Shown piece by piece: positions 45,098-56,086 of a DNA stretch of 64,000 nucleotides. Both the position numbers and the translations under genes were made by a program. Below the pieces are notes generated by a model. That model searched no databases and was not told the DNA's origin. It worked only from the letters and a program-made list of their open reading frames with translations. Numbering within the stretch: the first letter of the stretch is position 1; each line of letters begins with the position of its first letter. The stretch covers positions 139,611,564 through 139,675,563 of the forward strand of contig CM060961.1 in NCBI GenBank assembly GCA_030765045.1. Direction: 5' to 3'. Source of the DNA: Tenodera sinensis (lineage: Eukaryota; Arthropoda; Insecta; Mantodea; Mantidae).

Positions 45098-48000
45098 TTA
45101 AATTCTCAAATTGATATTGCACTCCGCTAAAAAATTAAAAACTCTATCAACCGCTGTTTTGTCATCCGCTAGGACCTCTGCAAGTATGGCAGGCAGCAGC
45201 AGAGAATCCCGAAGGTGCGCTAGAGAGCAACACTCTAGCAACACGTGGCGAACTGACAAAAGGTTGTCACACAGCGGACATAGCGGCGCAGGGTCCCTTT
45301 TAAATAGGTAACCATGCGAAAAATTGCAGTGGCCTATTCTTAATCGAGCCAAACTAACCTCCTCGCGACGAGATGTGCGACAGGAAGTTACCCAATTTAT
45401 CGGAACTTCTTTCACTTCTCTAAGCTTATTACCGCGGAGAGTTGACCACTCGTCGTGCCAGGACGACAGCACCGCTCTCCGCACTTCAAGCCTAAAGTCT
45501 TCCGAAGTAACACGTGAGATGGTAATACTGGGTTCTGTAGTTGCCGTCTTTGCTGCTAAATCTGCCATATCATTTCCCGGCAAACCTACGTGACCAGGAA
45601 TCCATGCACACACCACGTCAACGCCAGAAGCATGTAAAACATGGAGGGCATCCTGGATACGTTGTACAATAGGATGGGGGTTGTACAACTGACAAAGGCT
45701 CTGCAGTGCACTAAGGGAATCGCTCAAAATCAGGCAGTCACCTAATTTACGACGGCGAACATACAAAACGGCTCGATAAATTGCATAAAGCTCAGCAGTA
45801 AAAATGGAAGTGCTATTTGGAAAACCAAATGTATATGGTTCGGTTCCATAAACATAAGCACATCCAACACCGTTGGTGCTCTTTGACCCATCGGTGTGAA
45901 TATATCGACGGTCAGTGTAGCCTGACAAAAATTCTAAGAAACACGTGCGGATACTTGAAATAGGCATCGTGGACTTCTGGTGTACGGTCATCCCAAGATC
46001 TACATGGGGCGTACCAGACAGCCAAGGGGGGTAAAGTCTCTCGCCCTTGGCGAACATCACAGGCAGTTCCACTCCAAGCTTCACTAGGAGCTCTTGGAAA
46101 CGGAACCCCGCAGGCTTTGGACAAAGGGTGCTATTTCTATATCGTTCTCTTAGCGTGGTGGTGAAAAAAGAAGCGAACGTTGGGTGCTTAGGCATACATC
46201 TAAGCGCACAACCATAATTTGCCAAGAGAATCTCACGCCGATATTGCAGAGGAGGTTCTGCGGACTCGGCGTAAAGGCTCACCACTGGGCTTGTTGGAAA
46301 AGCTCCTGTTGCAATGCGGATGCCCCTATTATGGACCACGTCTAATCTTCTCAGCACAGATGGTCGTGCTGACGAATAAACAATACACCCATAGTCTAGC
46401 TTGGATCGGACCAATGCGCGATATATTCGCAACAAAATTGTCCGATCCGCTCCCCACGATTTGCCATTCAGTACTCGCATGATATTTAGGGAACGGTCAC
46501 ATCTCGCTCTTAGCTGTGCAATATGCGACGACCAAATAAGCTTCCTGTCCAAGATCAAACCCAGGAAGCGCGTCTCTTCTGCGAAGGGAAGTGAATCTGG
46601 ACCAAACCGGAGCGAAGGTGGTAATCGTCTCCTACGGCGCCAGAAATTAACGCAGATTGACTTCTCAGTTGAGAAACGGAAGCCGTTTTTCACGCTCCAT
46701 TCTCTAAGGTTGTCCAAACATTGCTGCAGGCGCCGTTGTAAGAACGCCGTGCGCTGAGAAGTGCAATAGACAGCGAAGTCGTCTACGAATAGGCATGACG
46801 AAACTCCAGGTGGAACACATTTCCAGATGGAGTTAATTGCTATAGCAAAGAGTGTGACACTTAGCACTGAACCCTGAGGTACTCCCTCCTCCTGAACAAA
46901 AGAATTAGAAAAAACCGAGCCGACCCTTACTCGGAAAAAGCGGTCCTTCATAAACTCCTGAATGAAAAGTGGTAGGCGTCCACATATGTTCCAGGCATAC
47001 AGGGAACGTAGAATCCCTGCTCGCCAGCACGTATCATGAGCCTTCTCAAGATCGAAAAATATGCCAACGGTTTGACAGTTCTTCATAAAGCCGTCCATTA
47101 TCTGTGTCGATATTGACACAAGATGGTCAACAGTTGAACGGCGTCGTCGAAAACCACACTGGATGTTAGTCAGTAGGTTACGACTTTCTAACCACCATAC
47201 CAATCGTCCATTGATCATGCGTTCCATCACCTTGCAAACGCAACTGGTGAGGGAAATAGGACGATAGCTGGAGGGAAGATGACGGTCCTTCCCAGCCTTC
47301 AAGATGGGAATAACAGTGGCCTCCCGCCAATTTTCTGGGAGTATACTGTCAACCCAAACACGATTATAGACCTCGAGCAGGAATGCCTTACCTTCAGGAG
47401 AGAGCTGTTGTAACATTTGTACATGAATACCGTCCGGTCCTGGTGCTGAACATCGCGAAGATTTCAGGGAATGCTCCAGCTCCGCCATGGTGAAAAGGCG
47501 ATTGTAATCTTCTACGTTTCTAGAACGAAACGAGAAGCCTTGAGATTCCACCTGAGTTTTAAATGGAAGGAACTCAGGGGAGTAGTTTTCCGAGCTAGAC
47601 ACTTGTGCGAAAGCACTGCCAAAGGTATTGGCCACTTCAAATGAATCAACAACAGCTCCTGTAGCTGTTTTTAGTCCCGCTATTGGTATTTGGGTCGTTT
47701 TAGCTGCAACACGCCTTAATCTGTCCCACACAACCAAGGGAGGTGTGTGTCGGTTAAATGAAGCTACAAATTTGCTCCATGATGATTTTTTGCTATCCTT
47801 AATGACTTGTCTGGACCTGGCGCGCATTTTCTTGTATTCGATTAGGTTTTCCAAAGTAGGGTGATGTTGGAAAACCCTAAGTGCACGCCTTCGAGCACGA
47901 ATGGCATTCCGACATTCTTCCGTCCACCAGGGGACGGGAAATCGACGGGGGTGTGTAGTCGACCGGGGAATCGATTGTTCAGCAGCAGAGAGAATCGTCT

Positions 48001-48787
48001 CCGTGAGATGCTGCACCAAATTATTCACTGAGTCATGCTCGTTGTAGGTAAAGACAGCCAACTGGGTGTAAAGGTTCCAGTTGGCATGGTCCAAACGCCA
48101 TCTGGGCATACGTGTGGAAAAAGTATGTTGTGTCAAGAGACTAATAAGACATGGGAAGTGGTCACTAGAGTGTAAATCAGAGATGACATTCCATTGTAAG
48201 GAGACTGCCAACTGAGGTGAACAAACTGCAAGGTCAAGATGCGAGAAACTATTGTGAGGGTCCGAAATGAATGTAGGCTCTCCAGTGTTGAGGAGAGCTA
48301 GGTTGTGACTGTCCAAAAAATCGGAAATGATTGTACCTCTCGCACAAGCGCGACTTGAACCCCAAAGTGGGTAGTGCGCATTGAAGTCTCCCACCAACAG
48401 AAACGGTGTTGGCAACTGGGAAACTAAATCGTCTAAATCAATGTGCGAGAAGTCATGGGACGGAGGCAAATATATATTACAGATGGTGAAATGGATGTCT
48501 GGCAGTACAATCCTTATTGCAACTGATTGGATATCAGACTGTATTGGTACAGATTGCATATATATGTCATCTCTCACAAGTATCATAGCGCCGCCATGTG
48601 CCGGAACACCCTCTTCTGGTGTAACATCACACCGTACTGGGGTGTATCGCCTTAGATGGAAAGCGTCTTGAGGACGCAGCTTAGTCTCTTGCAAACATGC
48701 AACCAGAGGTTCGTATTCTTTGAGCAAAAGCTCAAGTTCTGGTCTTTGAGTTCGAATTCCACGTATGTTCCATTGTAGTATAGCCAT
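45098..48787 (-). CDS. Non-LTR retrotransposon ORF2: endonuclease, reverse transcriptase, RNase H
   Basis: Intact 1229-residue protein. Residues 1-225 form an APE-type endonuclease (QWNIRG start, LQETKL with catalytic Glu, GDFNAHYPLWGS near 134, SSDHFPCLIS near 207). The reverse transcriptase spans about 480-760 (SYRPISLTS, GVPQGSVLSVTLF, catalytic box FVDDFAVY near 668, with V in place of the usual A). RNase H spans about 960-1070 (IHTDGSKSTNG, FTAELYAI, LSDSLSALQS, WIPGHVGLPGNDMAD). A C-terminal CPLCDN...RHVLLEC zinc motif is near 1165-1190. It would nick the target and reverse-transcribe the element RNA there. It starts 43 bp after the ORF1 stop. RNase H plus APE places it in the I/Jockey/R1 group. 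Confidence 0.95.
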   Translation of the reverse strand: MAILQWNIRGIRTQRPELELLLKEYEPLVACLQETKLRPQDAFHLRRYTPVRCDVTPEEGVPAHGGAMILVRDDIYMQSVPIQSDIQSVAIRIVLPDIHFTICNIYLPPSHDFSHIDLDDLVSQLPTPFLLVGDFNAHYPLWGSSRACARGTIISDFLDSHNLALLNTGEPTFISDPHNSFSHLDLAVCSPQLAVSLQWNVISDLHSSDHFPCLISLLTQHTFSTRMPRWRLDHANWNLYTQLAVFTYNEHDSVNNLVQHLTETILSAAEQSIPRSTTHPRRFPVPWWTEECRNAIRARRRALRVFQHHPTLENLIEYKKMRARSRQVIKDSKKSSWSKFVASFNRHTPPLVVWDRLRRVAAKTTQIPIAGLKTATGAVVDSFEVANTFGSAFAQVSSSENYSPEFLPFKTQVESQGFSFRSRNVEDYNRLFTMAELEHSLKSSRCSAPGPDGIHVQMLQQLSPEGKAFLLEVYNRVWVDSILPENWREATVIPILKAGKDRHLPSSYRPISLTSCVCKVMERMINGRLVWWLESRNLLTNIQCGFRRRRSTVDHLVSISTQIMDGFMKNCQTVGIFFDLEKAHDTCWRAGILRSLYAWNICGRLPLFIQEFMKDRFFRVRVGSVFSNSFVQEEGVPQGSVLSVTLFAIAINSIWKCVPPGVSSCLFVDDFAVYCTSQRTAFLQRRLQQCLDNLREWSVKNGFRFSTEKSICVNFWRRRRRLPPSLRFGPDSLPFAEETRFLGLILDRKLIWSSHIAQLRARCDRSLNIMRVLNGKSWGADRTILLRIYRALVRSKLDYGCIVYSSARPSVLRRLDVVHNRGIRIATGAFPTSPVVSLYAESAEPPLQYRREILLANYGCALRCMPKHPTFASFFTTTLRERYRNSTLCPKPAGFRFQELLVKLGVELPVMFAKGERLYPPWLSGTPHVDLGMTVHQKSTMPISSIRTCFLEFLSGYTDRRYIHTDGSKSTNGVGCAYVYGTEPYTFGFPNSTSIFTAELYAIYRAVLYVRRRKLGDCLILSDSLSALQSLCQLYNPHPIVQRIQDALHVLHASGVDVVCAWIPGHVGLPGNDMADLAAKTATTEPSITISRVTSEDFRLEVRRAVLSSWHDEWSTLRGNKLREVKEVPINWVTSCRTSRREEVSLARLRIGHCNFSHGYLFKRDPAPLCPLCDNLLSVRHVLLECCSLAHLRDSLLLPAILAEVLADDKTAVDRVFNFLAECNINLRI

Positions 48788-48830
48788 ATTGCATTATGTA
48801 TGGGATAGGTAATTCCAAGGTAACTCTACA

Positions 48831-50245
48831 TTACTTTGGAGTAGGCGGTTGTCGAATTAATTTCGCCCTTTTCTTCTCTCTTGGGCTTATAGTTTTGTCA
48901 GACGCTTTTTCGCGCCTCTTTTCCACTGGGGTTCTCCCAGTGTGGGCAGATTCTAGTTCCATGTCCTCTGCCGAGGACGTCCGTGTTCCCATAGAGAATT
49001 TCGGTTCGAGAGCTTCGAACCGATTTGACACAGAGACCGGCGAAGATGACATTCGCCGGTCTGTAGCCATACCAGAGGATCCCTCTGAAGAGGATCTCCT
49101 AGGAGATGGCTTTTTCTTCCCCTTTGATGGCTTGGGAGAAACCTTACTCACCTTGAGGAAATCGGATCTTTTATACTCGGTCTTAAACTTCATCGGTGAA
49201 GCATCGTATACAATGGGTCTACTTGTCGAGGTCGGCTTCTTTGTTGGTGACCTTCCTGGTCTGCTGGATTGAACTGCGGTGCTTGTGGATGCTCTGGCGG
49301 ACTTAGGTGATGTCTGAGGCTTTGGATGTGACCTAGCTACAAGAATTTTTTCTGAGATTGTTGCCCCATTTATATCGCTAGTTTGAGTTGCGATTTCCCG
49401 ACATGGTACTGCTTTAGCTGCAACCGAGCTATAGGTACCGGAGTTCGGGATAGTGGGCTGGCGCAAACGTAAGAGCTTTCGGGCTTCTGAGAAGGACACC
49501 TTCTCTCTAACCCGGATCTCCTGGATAGCTCTTTCCTCCATATAGCGCGGACATTCTCGGGAGTTTGCTGGATGTTCTCCCCTGCAGTTAATACAACTGG
49601 GAGGTGAGGTACAGTCATCGTCATGGGCGATGCCTCCACAGTTTACGCAGGTAGCTCTACCACTGCACGTGTCACTTGTATGACCAAAGCGCTGGCATTT
49701 GTAACATCTAAGCGGGCTCGGAATGTAAGGTCTCACTTCAATGACCTCGTACCCAGCCTTTATCCTTTGCGGGAGATCTACCCGATTAAAGGTAAGGAAA
49801 AGGGTACGGGTAGGCAGATATTCGCCTCCACCTTTTCTCTGAACCCGATAAACAGATATTACACCTTGATCTGCGAGGTTCTCCTTAATTTCATCATTGG
49901 ACATATCGTCCTATGCGCGTGTGTTGACAACACCGCGAGAGGAGTTCAACGTTTTGTGCATCTCTACATGCACCGGATAGCTGCCTAGCATGTTGGCTTT
50001 TAATATAGTAGCTGCCTGTGCTGCTGAAATGGATTCAACCAACAGCGTGCCGTTCCGAGATCTCGTGCAGTTCTTCACGGGGCCAGCTATCTTATCGAGA
50101 CCCTTCTGTATAGCGAATGGATTCACCGACCTAAATGTTTTACCTTCCTCATTTCTTGTAATAACTAAGTAGCGAGGACCATTCAACTCTGCTACTTCCT
50201 TTTCACTTTAAAATGTTTGTTTTTTTGAGTTTTGAATGTACTCAT
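48831..50245 (-). pseudogene. Non-LTR retrotransposon ORF1 (CCHC Gag-like), two lesions
   Basis: Encodes an RNA-binding Gag-like protein. Three zinc knuckles are visible: CYKCQRFGHTSDTC, CVNCGGIAHDDDC and CINCRGEHPANSREC (about 49555-49715). They are preceded by an RRM-like region (PRYLVITRN, GTLLVESISAAQAATIL) and followed by a Ser/Pro/Lys-rich tail. An in-frame TAG at 49911-49913 splits the frame. The likely ATG at 50243-50245 is out of frame with the body, the shift lying near a 7-A run (50220-50226). ORF2 downstream is intact, so the lesions are probably recent. Confidence 0.85.
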
Positions 50246-50916
50246 TGTGATTATCTCCTCCACCATTGCAAATGTCTCCGATGGCATGCTCACATCCTGG
50301 GCGCCACCCCGGCTTAGGTGAGAGTCCTGGCCTGGACCTTGCTCACCCTAGGGTCTCACCTCCCAATGTATAGACAGAGGGACCCAATCGCCTTCAGGAG
50401 TGCATCAGCTCATGCAATGGCCCCTCCCCGGGACTGACCTTTATCAGCGGATACGCACACAGATCCTACATGATAACCAGGGGCTGGGACTTACGCGATT
50501 ACCCAGTCACCCCTTGCGTCACCCCATCCTCCAACCCGCGCGTAGGTTATCCATCAGACTGTGTACTGGGAGGTATCAGGAGGGAGGTCAAACACAAAAG
50601 TGGACCAAAGTTGATTGGGCGTTTGGCATGTGCTCTCTCACCTCTTGGAGGAACCCAATCGAGAGTATGGCTTGGGGACCCGGGTACGCCAAACCCGTAC
50701 CTACCGTAGTAGGAGCCCCTGGGGGAGTTTGATTTCGGAGTCCTCTTCTCCTAGATGAGTCGTCGACCAAGACTAACGAGCCTCATCTGCCCGTTTGGAA
50801 TGTTCTTTGCTTCCCCTCACCTCTTGCCTACCAGTGGTCAAAATGACACTTAGTAGGCCGTCTGGATCGGGTACTGAGCCCCTCCGCCACGACAAGGCGA
50901 CACTCCTTCGGAGGGG
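50246..50916 (-). other. 5' leader of the non-LTR element
   Basis: About 670 bp, GC-rich compared with its surroundings, between the 5' target duplication and ORF1. The first bases form a CCCCTCCG...GGCGGAGGGG inverted motif (about 50880-50915). It should contain the internal promoter typical of this group (inference). Confidence 0.6.
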
Positions 50917-50930
50917 TTTTAAAGCTTTGA
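50917..50930. repeat. 14-bp target site duplication, right
   Basis: TTTTAAAGCTTTGA, copy of 44876-44889. Confidence 0.92.
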
Positions 50931-51112
50931 GATTCTGTTGTCTTTGCACACTTTAACATATATAAAAAAAAAAAATGAACAACGATGATCCATTTCAGAA
51001 AGTTCTAAGTTTTCTGAAACTCACACACATAACAAGGAATATCTCCGAAATGGTTCACTCTACAAGAAAATTTATTTGGACATAAATTGTGTATTTTAGC
51101 AAGATCTACATT

Positions 51113-51770
51113 TTTTATATAGTATGACTTGGTCTATCTCTAACGGTTTACCAGCTATGCAAAAGTCGTCCAGAGTAAATACGACTAAAGGGGCTATAGC
51201 CAGAAAATTCAAGATATACATTTCATTTATCATAAAAATATCTCAAACATATGCATTTTAATCAAAATCGTTAAAGCCATTTTCAAGAAAATCAAAATTT
51301 TCGAAAAATTTTCCACGTAAAGGGTAGTTTAGGGTGGGGCTATTTTCCTCAAAATCTTCGTGTCGCATCCTTGAAAGACAAACTTAAATACAAACTTTTG
51401 AGAGGTAGAACTGGAACTTAAAAATTCAATGCCACAACTTTGCCCACACACGGCTTGTGTGTTTAAAAACACCAACAGTAAGTTTGTTGGCATAAATAAA
51501 TAATAATTAAATACCAACTTTGGTTTTTAACTGACTTTTCGTTTTTGAGTTATGCTGTCCACAGGCTGACACACAGACACACACACGGACCTTTTTCTAA
51601 AAATGCTTTTTTTGGATTCAGGGGGTCTCAAAACATATATTTCCGGTGAAATCTTGACATCGAATTTTTGGGTGGAATACAATACTTCCCCTACTTATCA
51701 GTAAAGTAAAAATCAGTGGAAAAGGTTTGTGAGACAGGATTGAAAGAAATTTTGCAGCAACTCTCTTAAC
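51113..51770. other. Further repeat material inside element 5
   Basis: 51395-51505 is an inverted copy of the 58.6-kb tRNA-related repeat. 51560-51700 contains TTTTTTTGGATTCAGGGGGT, which looks like another dispersed repeat. Boundaries are unclear. Confidence 0.4.
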
Positions 51771-52540
51771 AGATGATGGAGATGAATCTAAAAAGGATAG
51801 TCATAAGTCAGACTTAGTAAAACGAATGATAGGTCTTAATAGTAGTTTGTCAGACTTATCCAAAACATGGAATAGAAGTATGTTAGAATTAAAAAATGTA
51901 ATCAAGTCATTAAAAAATGAGATGAAGTTAGACTCATCTCAAGAGACAGATAGCAATTTTACAAATTTAGCACAAAAGGTGGATAGTAGTGAAATTAGTA
52001 ATCTAAGCAACGTTAAAACTATGGGTACTGAAATGCAATTACAATGCAAGGAATCTAATAAGTTCAGTGGTGAAGCAAAAGTTAATATGCGAAAAATGCA
52101 AAATGATTTAGAAAAAGAAAATACTGGGAAGTTAACCCAAGATGTAATTGCATTACAGGCAAAAGATGTTGATGAAAATCAAGTTGTAAATGAACATAAA
52201 ATTGTGAGAGATATTCACTTACCTGACAATGGTAGTAACATTGTTGTTCGTGAAAATCAAGTTGCAAATGAACATAAGATTGTGACAGATATTGATTACC
52301 TGACAACTTGTTAGCCTCCAGAAAAATGATTTGACTAAAATCTATCATATAGCAAATCAAGGTCACCCTTGTAATATGAATTACCTGTTATGTGACTTAA
52401 CCCCAGCATCTTTTGATGAGGAAGTTAGCGAAAACAAACAATACCAACATGAGAGAATAAGGTTAGGAACTCAAAATAACAAAAAACGTACGGCACTTGC
52501 AAAGGAAAAATGCAAGAGGGGAGGCATACAGACATAATGT
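51771..52540 (+). pseudogene. Element 5 coiled-coil Gag-like fragment
   Basis: The open piece 51826-52314 (162 codons) is Lys/Asn/Glu-rich with heptad character. It contains a duplicated NEHKIV.DI unit (about 52187 and 52267). After a stop, 52331-52537 reads LTPASFDEEVSENKQ, similar in position and sequence to the EITPPTFDEEKGD that opens the Gag fold in elements 1-4. The Gag fold itself is missing, so gag is truncated. Confidence 0.55.
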
Positions 52541-52872
52541 TGAAGATGACGAGACAGACAGTAATTCCATCACGAGATCACGTTATGGAAATCAAACAAA
52601 AAAGTGTTGGATGTCGTGACATGTGTATAAACATATTTGTATATATATAAATATTTACAAAAAATGCTTCCTAAATTGAGAATAACCAAAGTACCGAATA
52701 ATGCAACAATATAAATATGTTTTTCCTGTATTTAGTAATGTTGGATTTGTTGACATGTTCACGATTTGATTATTGAGAGGCATTCATTGGAATGTATGTA
52801 ATCTATTTTGTTCTATAGTCATTACATTTTAGTGTTTGTGTGGAAATTACCTACATTCCAATGAGAGGCATT

Positions 52873-53537
52873 TGAGGCGATATTTTCTGCGTAAGCCCTC
52901 TGGGATGGTTAAGTGCAAAGTTATAGAGGCGATGGAAAAGGCCCCCTTAAATTAGAAATAATGTTTATAGTAGGCAAAAATGTACATGTTCAATTGTTCT
53001 TCTTAAATAGCTTGGGTTGGCATCGGATGGAAAACGCGAAGTCCGTATATGACTTGGAAGTTTATATGTAGTGTTGAACTGAATATATATTGTGTAGTGG
53101 AAGATAACTAAAATAATAACGCAAAGGACAAATATATATTTTTGTTAAGCGACGCATGAATAGAGGAGAATTACGAACTTACAATTACACGTAGTCCGTG
53201 TTCGGGAAGTGTAAACCCCATAGCATGCGATAGAAAGGACGCCAATCCAGGAAAACTGTACAATACATTTATCATATAACAGAACAATAAATCAACTTTC
53301 AATGTGGAACTGAAAATTAATCTTTCTAAATAAAGTGCTGACCCCTACCATGCCCTGGATACGAAGGAAATAGAAAAGAGAGTTGTTCACACTCACCGCT
53401 GTTCTAGTCCAGCTGAACGAAATTACCATGCCCCATACCACACAGTTGATGGTACCACAGCTCTTCATCATTATATAAAATCTGTTACAAAAATGGTACA
53501 CCAACATGTAGCTTGTGAGTAAAATAAATACGTTCCA
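52873..53537 (+). repeat. Element 5 3' LTR
   Basis: 665 bp, TGAGGCGATATTTTCTGC to ACGTTCCA, followed by CTAG. It lacks the Penelope-like insert. Confidence 0.88.
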
Positions 53538-53541
53538 CTAG

Positions 53542-54835
53542 TATCACTATATTTTAAAAAGGGTATATTTTGAAAGCTACATTCAGTACCTATTTTTCCA
53601 CATAATTTCCTTGAACCTCAATACATTTTTGATACCATGGTAACAGTTTTTTTAACCCAATGTCACACCACTCTCCCGCCAAACTGGATAGCCATCTTTC
53701 CACTTCTTGTTTCAGTTCCTCGTCATTTACAAAGCACCTTCCCCCAAGATGATGTTGCAGCTCTGGAAAAAGAGGGTAATCACTCGGTGCAAGGTCAGGT
53801 GAATAGGGTGGATAACCAAAAACATCCTATCGAAACTGCTCAAACAGGGCTTGAGTTTCACGAGCAGCGTGCGGACGAGCGTTATCATGGAACAGAAAAA
53901 CTGTTTTGCTCAACTTTCCCCTCCTTTAGTTTTGTATGGCTTTTCTGAGTTTTCTCAGCACCTCACAATAGCGAGCAGCTGTCATCATGGTCCCACGGGG
54001 CAGGTAATCGATTAACAGTACTCCCTTCGAATCCCAGAATATGGTTGCCATGACCTTGCCAGCCGATGTAACAACTTTTGCCTTTTTCGGTGCTGCCTCA
54101 TCCTTTCGTTTCCACACCATACTCTGTCTTTTGGATTCAGGTGTCCAGTGATGGATCCATGTTTCGTCCCCGGTTACTATTCTGTCGAATAAGCCATCTC
54201 CCTCATCCTCAAAAAATTGCAAAAATTGCAATGCGGCGTCAACTCTCTGCTCCTTGTGTTGTTCTGAAAGCATGTGAGGAACCCATCTTGCACACACTTT
54301 TGATAGACACAGATCCTTAGAAATAATCCTGTGAAGTGATGCACGGCTTATTTCAATATAAGGAGGAAGTTCAAATAAAACTGCATCAAGTGTAAGGCGC
54401 CGATCGGTGTTCACGACTGCTCGAACCTCGTCAACAATATCCGGAGCGCGGGAAGTGGAGGGTCGGCCACTTCGCTTCTCATCGTGTAATGTTGTTCTCC
54501 CTTCAATGAACGATTGGCGCCAAAGAGAAACCATTTGTCTTGACATAATGTCTTTTCCATAAACACTGCACAACTCGCGATGAATTTCAGTCGCACATTT
54601 ATTTTTTCCCGTCAAAAAGCGGATTACAGCGCGAACTTCGCAATCAGCGGTAGGAACGAGTGGAGTCTCCATTGTTACTGCCGTTTTAATGTCCAAGCAA
54701 TAAACTTAGGGGCCTAGGAATTTTACAGTGATGCTACTACACCCATACCTATATTCCCTGGGACTTTTAGACTTTTCCTGCATACCGCGCGGATTTAAAA
54801 AAATAGTGCAACTTACTTTTGAGACGCCCCTCGTA
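53542..54835 (-). mobile_element. Mariner DNA transposon, one terminal repeat missing
   Basis: The 5' terminal repeat TACGAGGGGCGTCTCAAAAG is clear at 54816-54835. The matching 3' repeat expected near 53545 is absent: after TTTCAAAATATACCC the sequence runs directly into element 5's target duplication. The transposase is dead. Confidence 0.8.
53590..54696 (-). pseudogene. Mariner transposase (DD34D), two in-frame stops
   Basis: The N-terminal helix-turn-helix pair (CATEIHRELCSVYGKDIMSR) is followed by the linker GRPSTSR. The first catalytic Asp is in VTGDETWIHHW, the second in FLFHDNARPHAA, and the third in YSPDLAPSDY. Exactly 34 positions separate the last two, the mariner DD34D spacing, and WVPHMLSEQHKEQR is the mariner WVPHEL motif. 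A TAA at 53926-53928 and a TAG at 53827-53829 interrupt an otherwise continuous frame ending at 53590. Only point lesions, so of moderate age. Confidence 0.92.
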
Positions 54836-55069
54836 CATTCCTGTTGAAAAATGTACTGTATGGAATAAATTATGTCATTAATAGAGCTGGGATTTTTATG
54901 TAATTATATATTTTTTCCTTGCTATTTAGATGCTGGGAAAACTGATATGTTTACAAACCATTATGTTAGGCTTAATATAACTGAATTTCATTTTACATAT
55001 TTTTACAAATTTGTGAGTATACTACAAATTTTAGTGATATAACATAAAATTACATATTTTAGCATTTTC
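54836..55069. other. No recognised feature
   Basis: AT-rich spacer between the mariner and the CGGBP1-like remnant. Confidence 0.3.
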
Positions 55070-55886
55070 CTATTTGTATGCATACCTGACAGCACCTCGA
55101 AACCATGTTTGATCTACTGTAAAGAGCTGGACTTGACAAATCAGTTAACTATTCCGAGATTTATCAATGATGAATTAAAAGTTCTGTGGAAACTGGAAGG
55201 TATTAGTGATGTCTTCAGATGCTGCAGCATATATACCTAAAGTTGCAACTGCTCTGAAAGTGTTTTATTCCAATATGCTCCATTCTACGTGCTTGGCTCA
55301 TTGACTGCAGTGTGTTGCCAAAGGTGTTGAGAGCTAAGTTTGCACAAGTGAATTGGATAATTTCAGCAACACAAAAGGTTTTTCTAAAATCTCCATGAGT
55401 GCTCTCTTACAAGCAGCAGTTACAAGAGATACCACTGCCTACAGAACCAGTATTACTGAAGTGGGGAACATGGATAGAAGCAGTTAATTTATATAGTGAG
55501 CATCTAGACGATATAAAGACTGTTGTAAATTCTTTTGATCCTGAAAAGCAGCATTTATTTGCGAATCCCAGGCTGCCTTTAGTGACTGCCTGCATCAGGA
55601 ACAACTTTACCTGGCTTCCAGAAAGCATCAAACGTTTAGAAACCTCAGAAAAGCCTATGTAAGATTTTATTGCTGTCATAGGGGATGCTATTGAAAAACT
55701 AAGTGCAATGCGTGGAGAAACTAGTGCAATGTGTTAAAAGAAATTCTGGCTATTCAACATTTCATAGTGCAGCCAAATTCTAAATGGTTGGTCCACCTGA
55801 GGACATTTCTTGAGGAAAAATTCCTTTCCTAAAATTTGCCCCAGTTATGTCATGTGACATCGAAAGATCTTCCTCTGTCTTTAAGA

Positions 55887-55890
55887 ATAT
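55887..55890. repeat. Target site duplication ATAT, left (element 6)
   Basis: ATAT recurs at 58492-58495. Joining the flanks restores the CGGBP1-like sequence. Confidence 0.8.
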
Positions 55891-56086
55891 TGTAACAAAT
55901 TTAACAACTCTTTTTTATTTTCTCAAGCTTCAAGTACAGCCACACTACTCGTTTCTGTCTCTTAATCTTTCCAAACTCTCACACCATACTAGTTTCTGTC
56001 TCTTAATCTTCAACAACTCAAACTGTCTCTATGGCAACCTCCTTGAAAATCAAAGAGTCTTAATGACATGGAGAAGCCATGTCACA
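55891..56086 (-). repeat. Element 6 3' LTR
   Basis: 196 bp. It contains the near-repeat TAGTTTCTGTCTCTTAATCT / CTCGTTTCTGTCTCTTAATC. The ORF stop (56082-56084) lies inside its first bases. Confidence 0.92.

Larger units (their letters stand above)
44890..50916 (-). mobile_element. Full-length non-LTR retrotransposon (I/Jockey group), about 6.0 kb
   Basis: Bounded by a 14-bp target duplication and confirmed by the empty site at 25345. On the minus strand: a 5' leader beginning CCCCTCCGAAGGAGTGTCGC, damaged ORF1 with three CCHC knuckles, intact 1229-codon ORF2, about 200 bp of 3' UTR with a terminal hairpin, and a short tail AAACCAAATCGAATCTAA rather than poly(A). Full length plus an exact duplication points to recent target-primed insertion. 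Confidence 0.93.
44692..51112 (+). repeat. Dispersed repeat (second copy), split by the non-LTR element
   Basis: 44692-44889 plus 50931-51112 correspond to 25168-25545, from AAAAATCTCATGTGTTGCAC to AAGATCTACATTTTTT. The gap is the 6-kb retrotransposon. It lies inside element 5. Confidence 0.75.
43183..53537 (+). mobile_element. Element 5: second LTR family, host of three insertions
   Basis: Starts TGAGGCGATATTTTCCGC and ends ATACGTTCCA, flanked by CTAG at 43179-43182 and 53538-53541. The 5' LTR is 43183-44349 (contains a 487-bp insert) and the 3' LTR 52873-53537. A tRNA-Lys primer site lies at 44352. The interior carries a Lys-rich start near 44390 and a coiled-coil Gag-like fragment at 51770-52540. 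It is interrupted by a dispersed repeat that itself contains the 6-kb non-LTR element. No pol domain was recognised. It is related in design to the gag-only family but has different LTRs. Confidence 0.88.

Noticed and set aside
43183..53537. Retrovirus-like provirus with env
   Set aside because: No pol or envelope domain was found; the size comes from the nested non-LTR element.
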